A DNA stretch of 5,135 bases, taken from an uncultured Propionibacteriaceae bacterium. Lineage in GTDB: Bacteria; Actinomycetota; Actinomycetes; Propionibacteriales; Propionibacteriaceae. Both the position numbers and the translations under genes were made by a program. The DNA lies in the NCBI GenBank assembly GCA_937859105.1, contig CALMAD010000273.1, forward strand, positions 1 through 5,135, written 5' to 3'. Shown here in pieces: positions 1-4,720 of this stretch (position 1 is its first letter; every line of letters begins with the position of its first letter). Below the pieces are notes generated by a model. It saw only the letters and a list, made by a program, of their open reading frames with translations. It was not told the DNA's origin and did no database searches.

Positions 1-747
1 CCGGTGGGGGCGGCGTTTGATGAAGAAATTGCCGGGGGCCCAGTCGCGCGGCGGGCGTCCGGTGGCGAGCCAGACGAGCGTGTCGGCACCCCGGTCGGGG
101 GTGGCCATCACGCGCTGTCCGAAGCGGGAGGAGTAGAACCACCGCGTCGCGCCGGTGGCGCCGGCGCCGAAGCTGCTCGCCACGACGCCCGGGTGAAACG
201 CCGCCGCGCTGAGCCCGTCCAGCGCGTGGTGCCGGTGCAGGGCGCGGGTGAAGAGCAGGTTCATGAGCTTGCTGTCGGCATAGGCGTGCCACATCGACCA
301 GCCCTTCTCGAGGCCGGGATCGGCCAGGTCGATGCGCCCGACGCGCGCGGCCGCGCTCGAGGTCGCGATCACCGACGCCCGCGAGGTGACGAGCTTCGCC
401 AACAGCAGGTTGGTCAGGAGGAACGGCGCGAGGTGGTTCACCTGGAGCGTCAGCTCGTGGCCGTCCTCGGTGAGGCGGTGCTCGTGCGCGATCGCGCCGG
501 CGTTGTTGGCGAGGACGTCGATGCGCTCGTACGTCCGGGAGAGCTGGTGGGCGAGCCGATGCACGTCGCCGAGCCGGGAGAAGTCGGCCACGAACGGGTC
601 GGCGCCCGTGTCGGCGGCGACCGCCTCGACCTTGCGCGGGTTGCGGCCGACCACGGCGACGCGGTCGCCGGCGGCCGCGAGTCGTCGGGCCGCCGCGGCC
701 CCGATGCCGTCGCTGGCGCCGGTGATGACGATGGTGCGGGGCGACAT
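1..747 (-). CDS. Short-chain dehydrogenase/reductase (SDR), C-terminus cut by window edge
   Basis: NAD(P)-dependent oxidoreductase of the classical SDR superfamily, probably soluble and cytosolic; the substrate cannot be read from sequence. Read from ATG at 747-745, 249 residues are visible with no stop before base 1. Seen: cofactor motif TGASDGIG at residues 9-16; Gly-Arg at 34-35 after the second beta strand, which usually favours NADP(H); Asp55 in the adenine-contact position; NNAG at 81-84; Asn104 in NHLAPF; Ser130/131; catalytic Tyr156 and Lys160 (YADSK); and HPG at 185-187. The full SDR catalytic set is therefore present. The overall pattern (NHL.PF, HPGVV) is closest to the retinol dehydrogenase/WWOX-like, light-dependent protochlorophyllide reductase-like branch. 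Members are commonly near 280-300 residues, so only a short C-terminal piece should be missing. The start is supported by a good Shine-Dalgarno (GGAGGA, bases 756-751) four bases upstream. It is divergent from the epimerase fusion gene at 866. Confidence 0.95.
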   Translation of the reverse strand, partial: MSPRTIVITGASDGIGAAAARRLAAAGDRVAVVGRNPRKVEAVAADTGADPFVADFSRLGDVHRLAHQLSRTYERIDVLANNAGAIAHEHRLTEDGHELTLQVNHLAPFLLTNLLLAKLVTSRASVIATSSAAARVGRIDLADPGLEKGWSMWHAYADSKLMNLLFTRALHRHHALDGLSAAAFHPGVVASSFGAGATGATRWFYSSRFGQRVMATPDRGADTLVWLATGRPPRDWAPGNFFIKRRPHR

Positions 748-750
748 GAT

Positions 751-794
751 TCCTCCGTCGGTCGGGCGTGGGCGGTGGCTTTCGGCCCACGCTA
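751..794 (-). promoter_or_regulatory. Putative promoter and ribosome binding site of the SDR gene
   Basis: Reading the minus strand, a TAGCGT hexamer (bases 794-789) preceded by GG matches the actinobacterial -10 pattern TANNNT. Transcription would begin near base 782, giving a leader of roughly 35 bases. That leader ends in the Shine-Dalgarno GGAGGA at 756-751. I see no convincing -35 hexamer upstream. The -10 is overlapped by an inverted repeat listed separately. The RBS is clear; the promoter is an inference from position and consensus. Confidence 0.45.
766..792. repeat. Perfect 8-bp inverted repeat over the SDR promoter (operator candidate)
   Basis: The arms GCGTGGGC (766-773) and GCCCACGC (785-792) are exact reverse complements separated by 11 bases. 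The right arm overlaps the putative -10 of the minus-strand SDR gene (789-794), and the left arm lies in its presumed untranslated leader. A dimeric repressor bound here would block SDR transcription. In RNA, only the part downstream of the start site would be transcribed, so a DNA operator is more likely than a full RNA hairpin. In GC-rich DNA an 8-bp repeat can arise by chance. Confidence 0.4.
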
Positions 795-852
795 CCGGCC
801 GGCGGACGCGACTGGCCGCCGTCGGATGCGTTCCGTCGGGCGCGGGGCGGGG

Positions 853-858
853 TACCGT
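853..858 (+). promoter_or_regulatory. Putative -10 box for leaderless transcription of the epimerase fusion gene
   Basis: TACCGT (preceded by GG) matches TANNNT and ends exactly 7 bases before the ATG at 866. At that spacing the transcription start would fall on or next to the A of the start codon, giving a leaderless mRNA. There is no real Shine-Dalgarno site in front of this ATG, only a G-run, which fits. No clear -35 is visible. Leaderless genes are common in actinobacteria. Confidence 0.45.
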
Positions 859-865
859 CCGGGGT

Positions 866-2281
866 ATGTCGGTCTACGAGCACGCGACGCACCTGCCCCA
901 TTCGCGGGCGGACGTCTTCGCCTGGCACGAGCGACCGGGGGCCTTCGTCCGGCTGACGCCGCCCGGCATGGCGACCATCGTGGAGCCGCCCTCCGACGGG
1001 TTGCGCGCCGGGTCCACCGTCAGGCTGCGCGTCTCGCATCCCGTGGTCGCGGGCGGGTCGTCCCTCGTCGCGGGGCGGTCGGTCGGGGTGCCGTGGGCGC
1101 TCACGCACGTCGAGTACGCGCCGGGGGAGGGGTTCGTCGACGAGCAGACGTCCGGGCCGTTCCGCCGGTGGCGGCACGAGCACGAGTTCGCGGACGCCCC
1201 CGACGGGGGCACCACGATCACCGACCGGGTCCACTGGGAGACGCCTGTTCCGGTGCCGCGCGGGCTCGTGGAGGGGCGGCTGGCCGGCCTGTTCCGCTTC
1301 CGGGCGGCCCAGTTGCGCGGCGACCTCGCGCTGCACGCACGGCTGGGCGAGAGGCTGCGCGTCGCGGTGGCGGGGTCGAGCGGGCTCGTCGGGACGCAGC
1401 TGTGCGCGCTGCTGGCGTCCGGGGGGCACGAGGTGACGCGGCTGGTGCGCCGGGAGGCCGGGCCCGGCGAGGCGTCCTGGGACCCGGGTGCGGCCGACAC
1501 CGGCCGCACGATCGCGCGCGACGGACGCCTCGACCCGCGCGTCCTCGAGCCGATGGACGCCGTTGTGAACCTGGCCGGACGCAGCATCGGCGGCCGGTTC
1601 ACGCGGAGGGCGAAGCAGGAGATCCACCACTCGCGCGTGCTGGCGTCCTCGACGCTGGCGCGGGCCCTGGCCCGCCTCGCCGACGGACGCCCGCGGGCGC
1701 TCGTCCAGGCGTCCGCGGTGGGGCTGTACGGGGCGCGGCGTCCGGGTGAGACGCTGCGGGAGGACTCGGTGCCGGGGCGCGGTTTCCTCGCGGACGTCGT
1801 CCGGCACTGGGAAGCCGCCGCCGCGCCCGCGGAGGCGGCAGGCGTCCGGGTGGCGCATCTGCGGACGGGCATCGCGCTGTGTGCGTCCGGAGGGGCGCTG
1901 CTGCCGATGCTGCCCCTGTTCGCGGTCGGGCTCGGAGGCCCGCTGACCAACCCCGACGCCACCGTGAGCTGGATCACCCTCGACGACCTCGCGCGCGCCT
2001 ATCTGTACGCGGTGGCGGAGCCGCTGTCGGGGCCGTACAACGCCGTCGCGCCCGATCCGGCCACGTGGGGCGAGTTCGCCGCGGGGCTGGGGCGGGTGAT
2101 GAACCGTCCGGCGGCCGTCCCGACGCCCGGCTTCGGCCCGCGCCTCCTGCTCGGGCGCGGCGCCTACGACCAGCTCGTCCGCACCGATCAGCGGGTCTCG
2201 TACGAGCGGCTCCAGGACGCCGGCTTCGCCTTCGAACAGCCCGCCCTCCGCGGCGCGCTGGCGCACGTGCTCGCGCACTGA
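866..2281 (+). CDS. SRPBCC-epimerase fusion protein (TIGR01777/YfcH-like, C-terminal DUF1731)
   Basis: Predicted 471-residue cytosolic protein of unknown substrate. Residues 1 to about 155 form an SRPBCC (START/cyclase-like) ligand-binding domain: an opening of the type 'polyketide cyclase', with PGAFVRLTPPGM near 24-35, the WALTHVEYAPG strand at 77-87, and RWRHEHEF at 101-108. A helix near 135-160 leads into an atypical extended SDR. Its dinucleotide motif is GSSGLVG at 170-176, followed by VNLAGRSIGGRFT (234-246), KQEIHHSRV (250-258), ASAVGLYG (282-289), FLADVVRHWE (307-316), VSWITLDDLARAYL (367-380) and a DUF1731-type C-terminus from about 420. These landmarks match the TIGR01777 family. 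Tyr288 is followed at +4 by Arg292, not Lys, so the classical YxxxK pair is not evident. The family is known but its reaction is not established. Start: the first ATG in frame that gives the SRPBCC domain; the open frame upstream to 332 is antisense to the SDR gene and not credible. Convergent with the 74-residue gene, 20 bases apart. Confidence 0.93.
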   Translation: MSVYEHATHLPHSRADVFAWHERPGAFVRLTPPGMATIVEPPSDGLRAGSTVRLRVSHPVVAGGSSLVAGRSVGVPWALTHVEYAPGEGFVDEQTSGPFRRWRHEHEFADAPDGGTTITDRVHWETPVPVPRGLVEGRLAGLFRFRAAQLRGDLALHARLGERLRVAVAGSSGLVGTQLCALLASGGHEVTRLVRREAGPGEASWDPGAADTGRTIARDGRLDPRVLEPMDAVVNLAGRSIGGRFTRRAKQEIHHSRVLASSTLARALARLADGRPRALVQASAVGLYGARRPGETLREDSVPGRGFLADVVRHWEAAAAPAEAAGVRVAHLRTGIALCASGGALLPMLPLFAVGLGGPLTNPDATVSWITLDDLARAYLYAVAEPLSGPYNAVAPDPATWGEFAAGLGRVMNRPAAVPTPGFGPRLLLGRGAYDQLVRTDQRVSYERLQDAGFAFEQPALRGALAHVLAH

Positions 2282-2285
2282 CGCG

Positions 2286-2298
2286 CGTCCCGAGGACG
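2286..2298. terminator. Short hairpin between convergent genes (weak terminator candidate)
   Basis: CGTCC (2286-2290), a 3-base loop and GGACG (2294-2298) form a perfect 5-bp stem. It lies in the 20-base gap where the plus-strand epimerase gene and the minus-strand small gene end towards each other. The position suits bidirectional termination. There is no T-run on either side and the stem is short, so this is a weak call. Confidence 0.2.
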
Positions 2299-2301
2299 GT
2301 C

Positions 2302-2526
2302 TCAGCGGGTGGGCCAGCGCAGCAGCCAGTCATCGATCATGCGGTGCACGGGGTCCTCCAGCGCCGGGTCGACGGCGTGGGCCTCCCCGGACGTCAGGTC
2401 GAACCAGCCCACCGGCGAGCCGTCGGCGTCCCGGACGTACAGGCGGTCGTAGCGGTGACGCTGCCACCGCTCGACGTGCCAGCCCTCGGGCGGCGCGGAG
2501 CGGTGGTCGCGGGCGAGATCTGACAT
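2302..2526 (-). CDS. Hypothetical 74-residue protein
   Basis: I do not firmly recognise this family. The start chosen is ATG at 2526-2524, because a strong Shine-Dalgarno (GAGGGGG, bases 2538-2532) lies five bases upstream. A longer GTG-initiated version (from 2589, 95 residues) would begin inside an inverted repeat, and its extra 21 residues look non-coding. The protein is soluble, with no signal peptide or membrane segment. It is rich in Trp, Asp, Arg and His. The core is WQRHRYDRLYVRDADGSPVG at residues 21-40, continuing WFDLTSGEAHAVD (41-53), and it ends in an amphipathic helix-like VHRMIDDWLLRW (60-71). The 'DRLYV..ADG..VGW.DL.TGE' pattern resembles a small beta module found near the start of some actinobacterial NERD (nuclease-related) proteins, recalled from memory, but no nuclease domain is present. 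Strand-specific GC pattern, RBS and tidy fit between neighbours support it being real. Confidence 0.75.
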   Translation of the reverse strand: MSDLARDHRSAPPEGWHVERWQRHRYDRLYVRDADGSPVGWFDLTSGEAHAVDPALEDPVHRMIDDWLLRWPTR

Positions 2527-2576
2527 GGGCACCCCCTCGCACGGTCGGACGGTCTTTTCCTGGGCACGTGTCCGTG

Positions 2577-2610
2577 TGACGTTCTCCACCCCCCGCGGTG
2601 GAGAACGTCA
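2577..2610. repeat. Perfect 14-bp inverted repeat in the divergent intergenic region
   Basis: The arms TGACGTTCTCCACC (2577-2590) and GGTGGAGAACGTCA (2597-2610) are exact reverse complements around a 6-base spacer (ccccgc). It lies between two genes that are transcribed away from each other: 50 bases upstream of the small gene start (2526) and 146 bases upstream of the DUF2207 start (2757). No gene ends here, so a normal gene-end terminator is not expected, and no T-run follows on either strand. It could be a dyad operator for both genes, an insulating hairpin, a short mobile palindrome, or the end of an unannotated RNA. Confidence 0.7.
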
Positions 2611-2627
2611 GGTAGAAACGCCCACGG

Positions 2628-2662
2628 GGGAGTGATGTGGAGCCCTTATTCTTGGCACTCCC
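2628..2662. repeat. 7-bp inverted repeat GGGAGTG / CACTCCC
   Basis: GGGAGTG (2628-2634) and CACTCCC (2656-2662) are exact reverse complements separated by 21 bases. The spacer holds the most AT-rich patch of the region, including TATTCT at 2647-2652, which itself fits a TANNNT -10 box on the plus strand. The arrangement is operator-like around a possible upstream promoter for the DUF2207 gene. The arms recall the inner half of a CIRCE element but do not match it (no TTAGCACTC/GAGTGCTAA and the spacing is wrong). Chance is a real alternative. Confidence 0.25.
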
Positions 2663-2744
2663 GGAGGGCACACGCCAGGGCGGATGCGCAACGACACCGT
2701 TTCGCGACCTTTGCGCCGGAAACGTCCAGCCTCGGCCCGGCCGG

Positions 2745-2750
2745 TACGCT
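2745..2750 (+). promoter_or_regulatory. Putative -10 box for leaderless transcription of the DUF2207 gene
   Basis: TACGCT preceded by GG matches TANNNT and ends 6 bases before the ATG at 2757, so transcription would start on or beside the start codon. No Shine-Dalgarno precedes this ATG, which is otherwise well supported by the signal peptide it opens. The same layout occurs at 853-866. No convincing -35 is visible; a GGAAAC at 2718-2723 is too far away (21 bases) for a standard promoter. Confidence 0.45.
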
Positions 2751-2756
2751 GCCCGC

Positions 2757-4613
2757 ATGAACCCCCGACAGACCCGTCGACGTCGGGCGCGGCGTCTGAG
2801 CCGGCTCGTGGGCGTCTCGCTGGCGACGCTGCTGCTGTCGCTCGTCTCGGCCGCGTTCCTGGCGACGCCCGCCTCCGCCGACGACACCCCCGACTCCTGG
2901 CGCATCACCCGCTATGACGTCGATGCGCAGGTGGCCTCCGACGGCACGACCCGCGTCCGGCTCGACCTCGACTTCGACTTCGCCGGCGACGAGGGGTACG
3001 GGCCGTACGTCTGGTTCCCCGAGCGCCAGCGCGTCGAGGGCAACCCCGACCTGTGGCGCACGCTCGACGTGACGCTCGGCCAGGTGAGCAGCCCCTCCGG
3101 CGCGGCCGCCGACGTCAAGATCGATCACGACGACGGCAACCTCAAGGTCCGCATCGGCAACGAGAACCGGCAGTACACCGGCGTCCAGCAGTACCGCATC
3201 GAGTACACGGTCCGGGGGCTCGTCGCGCCGCGCGTCGCGGGCAGCGGCCTCGACGAGTTCAACGACAACGTCGTCGGGCCCGGCTGGGAGGTGCCGATTT
3301 CGGGGGCGACCGCCACCGTGACCGGGCCGGCCGACATCCAGCGCGCCGCCTGCTTCCGCGGCGAGCGCTACGACACCCCGTGCGCAGCCAGCGAGAACGG
3401 GCGCTCGGCCGTGTTCTCCGCGCCGGGTCTCGCCGCGCACGAGCCCGTGCAGATCGTCGCCGGCTTCCCCGCCGGCACGTTCGTGGGGGCCGAGCCGCAA
3501 TTCACCAAGCGGTACCACCCCGGCAACATGTTCCCCCTCACGCCGGTCACCGGCGGCGCGACCGCCCTGCTCATGGCGCTGGGTGTGGGCGGGGTCGCGC
3601 TGGCGGTCCGCCGCGCGGGCCGCGACCAGGCCTACCTCGGTCTCACGCCCGGCCTGCGGCCGGCGTCGGGGCAGGACGCTCTGGTGGGGGACGCCGACGG
3701 TGCCGCCCCCGTCGCCGTCCAGTTCACGCCGCCCGCCGGGGCTACGCCCGGGGAGGTCGGCGTCCTGCAGGACGCGACGGCCGACAACGAGGATGTGACG
3801 GCGACCGTCATCGACCTGGCCGTGCGCGGGCACCTGCGCATCACGCCGGAGGACGACGAGGTCTGGCGCTTCACCCGGCTCGACTCGGCCGAGCCGCGGC
3901 TCGCCTACGAACAGGCCGTGCTCGACCAACTCTTCTGGCAGGGCGACGAGGTCACGACCGAGGAGCTGCAGGGCGGCGACTATGCGCAGCTCGTCCCCGA
4001 GACTCGCGACGGGCTGATGAAGCGCACGACCGACGAGTTGCACTGGTTCACGCGCAACCCCGTCGCCGTGCGCGCCGGCGCGATCGCCGTCGGCGTCGGC
4101 CTGGTCGTCGTGGGCGTCCTGGCGGGGCTCGCGCTGTCGATGGTCGGCTGGGGCCTGCTGGGGCTCGCCGGCATCGTGGCCGGCATCGCCGTGATCGCGG
4201 TCTGCAACCGCTTCGGACGCCGCACCGCCGAGGGCTCGGCGGTGCTGGCCGAGTCGAAGGGCTTCGAGTTGTACCTGAGGACCGCGGAGGCCGACCAGAT
4301 CCGCTTCGAGGAGGGCATCGACGTGTTCTCGCGCTACCTGCCCTACGCCATCGTGTTCGGCGTCGCCGAGCGCTGGTCGGCGATCTTCGAGGAGCTCGCC
4401 CGGCAGGGCCGCTACGAGCCCGACCTCGGGTGGTACGGCAGCCCCGTGGGCACGTTCACGGGCTGGGGCCTCGCCGGCGCGATGGGGGGCCTCGGCGACT
4501 CGATCGGCGGGGCGGTGTCGGCGTCCGCCCAGGCCCCGACGTCCGCCACGGGCGGCGGCTCTGGCTTCGGCGGGGGCGGCGGCTTCGGCGGCGGGGGCGG
4601 CGGCGGCTGGTGA
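2757..4613 (+). CDS. DUF2207 (YciQ-like) membrane protein with Gly-rich C-terminus
   Basis: Predicted 618-residue envelope protein; the family has no established biochemical role. Residues 1-41 form a signal peptide: an Arg-rich n-region (4-16), a hydrophobic core (17-37) and an ASA cleavage motif at 39-41, with the mature chain starting DDTPDSW. Residues 42 to about 262 are the extracytoplasmic beta-rich DUF2207 domain (WRITRYDVDAQV near the start, YTGVQQYRIEYTV, then DEFNDNVVGPGWEVPI). A membrane helix follows at about 265-284, then a cytoplasmic segment of about 150 residues containing the family-like stretch DVTATVIDLAVRGHLRI. A helical hairpin lies at about 441-461 and 463-483. The cytoplasmic C-terminal domain (ESKGFELYLRTAEADQIRF, FSRYLPYAIVFGVAERW) ends in a Gly/Phe-rich tail (599-618) finishing in Trp. 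This order is typical of the whole family. The start is set by the signal peptide; the open frame back to 2637 would bury it. Likely leaderless (see 2745). Two Cys in the outer domain (in AACFRGERYDTPC) could form a disulfide. Confidence 0.93.
   Translation: MNPRQTRRRRARRLSRLVGVSLATLLLSLVSAAFLATPASADDTPDSWRITRYDVDAQVASDGTTRVRLDLDFDFAGDEGYGPYVWFPERQRVEGNPDLWRTLDVTLGQVSSPSGAAADVKIDHDDGNLKVRIGNENRQYTGVQQYRIEYTVRGLVAPRVAGSGLDEFNDNVVGPGWEVPISGATATVTGPADIQRAACFRGERYDTPCAASENGRSAVFSAPGLAAHEPVQIVAGFPAGTFVGAEPQFTKRYHPGNMFPLTPVTGGATALLMALGVGGVALAVRRAGRDQAYLGLTPGLRPASGQDALVGDADGAAPVAVQFTPPAGATPGEVGVLQDATADNEDVTATVIDLAVRGHLRITPEDDEVWRFTRLDSAEPRLAYEQAVLDQLFWQGDEVTTEELQGGDYAQLVPETRDGLMKRTTDELHWFTRNPVAVRAGAIAVGVGLVVVGVLAGLALSMVGWGLLGLAGIVAGIAVIAVCNRFGRRTAEGSAVLAESKGFELYLRTAEADQIRFEEGIDVFSRYLPYAIVFGVAERWSAIFEELARQGRYEPDLGWYGSPVGTFTGWGLAGAMGGLGDSIGGAVSASAQAPTSATGGGSGFGGGGGFGGGGGGGW
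4551..4610 (+). repeat. Gly-codon repeat encoding the DUF2207 tail
   Basis: The last 60 coding bases are almost entirely GGC/GGG codons, with the 11-base word GGCTTCGGCGG occurring twice (4563-4573 and 4581-4591). They encode a Gly/Phe tail of 20 residues ending in Trp. Such tails are usual for DUF2207 proteins, so this is a real protein feature, but the DNA is slippage-prone and its length may vary between strains. Confidence 0.8.
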
Positions 4614-4631
4614 CGCCGCTGCGGCGGTGTG

Positions 4632-4661
4632 GCAGGGTGGCGGCCATGTGCCGCCACCTGC
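4632..4661 (+). promoter_or_regulatory. Strong hairpin enclosing a start codon
   Basis: GGTGGCGGC (4636-4644) pairs perfectly with GCCGCCACC (4650-4658). With one bulged G, the stem extends by GCAG/CTGC to 12 bp (4632-4661). The 5-base loop CATGT contains the ATG of the 24-codon ORF. It begins 18 bases after the DUF2207 stop. In a read-through transcript it would hide the initiation region or act as a T-less terminator-like structure. If transcription starts at the ATG, the left arm is absent and the stem cannot form. Pairing is seen directly; function is inferred. Confidence 0.5.
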
Positions 4662-4720
4662 GTCCGCTGTCCGACGTCGAACCGTCCGTCACGCCGGCGC
4701 GCGACGGTGTCCCGGCCTGA
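4646..4720 (+). CDS. 24-residue mini-ORF resembling the N-terminus of DUF2277 (fragment or leader peptide)
   Basis: ATG at 4646 opens a 24-residue ORF beginning MCRHLRPLSDVEPSVT. This parallels the very conserved start of DUF2277 proteins, of the form MCRNIR.L.NFEPPAT, at M1, C2, R3, a hydrophobic residue at 5, R6, L8, N/D at 10, E12, P13 and T16 (family pattern recalled, not searched). Normal members are about 80-90 residues; here a TGA comes after residue 24, and I find no continuation of the family pattern in the other two frames. It may be a decayed or exapted gene remnant, or a short functional peptide. The MCRH start also recalls EgtC-type class II glutamine amidotransferases, but the similarity stops there. 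Its end overlaps or abuts the glycosylase start (TGA-c-GTG at 4718-4724), so translational coupling is possible. CAGGGT at 4633-4638, 7 bases before the ATG, could be a poor leaderless -10. No Shine-Dalgarno is seen. Confidence 0.4.
   Translation: MCRHLRPLSDVEPSVTPARDGVPA

Noticed and set aside
4..1749. Long plus-strand open frame of 581 codons spanning the SDR region and half of the epimerase gene
   Set aside because: It is antisense to the SDR and out of frame with the epimerase fusion; its translation is Arg/Ala/Gly-rich low-complexity typical of shadow frames in GC-rich DNA.
874..1977. Minus-strand open frame of 367 codons opposite the epimerase fusion
   Set aside because: The Ser/Arg/Pro-rich translation has no domain; the opposite strand carries clear SRPBCC and TIGR01777 motifs.
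2565..2576. CACGTG palindrome and CACG-N4-CGTG repeat upstream of the small gene
   Set aside because: Very short palindromes of this kind are frequent by chance in GC-rich DNA, with no further support for a site.
2527..2589. 21-residue extension of the 74-residue protein from GTG 2589
   Set aside because: The start would lie within the inverted repeat, and the downstream ATG at 2526 has a strong, well-spaced Shine-Dalgarno.
2652..2675. TTGGCAC as a sigma-54 promoter or half of a CIRCE element
   Set aside because: No TTGC follows at sigma-54 spacing, and sigma-54 is generally absent from actinobacteria; the CIRCE second half GAGTGCTAA is absent.
2637..2756. In-frame N-terminal extension of the DUF2207 protein from GTG 2637
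   Set aside because: It would place 40 unrelated residues before a complete signal peptide (Arg-rich n-region, hydrophobic core, ASA cleavage site).
2646..4043. Minus-strand open frame of 465 codons opposite the DUF2207 gene
   Set aside because: It lies opposite a well-supported gene with signal peptide and family landmarks. The translation has no recognisable domain and a shadow-frame composition.
4614..4626. CGCCG-CTG-CGGCG hairpin just after the DUF2207 stop as a terminator
   Set aside because: Only a 5-bp stem, no T-run, and within a CGG-rich stretch where such pairs are common; the hairpin at 4632-4661 is much stronger.
4629..4706. Longer glycosylase starting at GTG 4629
   Set aside because: The frame is open back to the DUF2207 stop, but the added residues are unlike any Mpg N-terminus and would read through the hairpin and mini-ORF.
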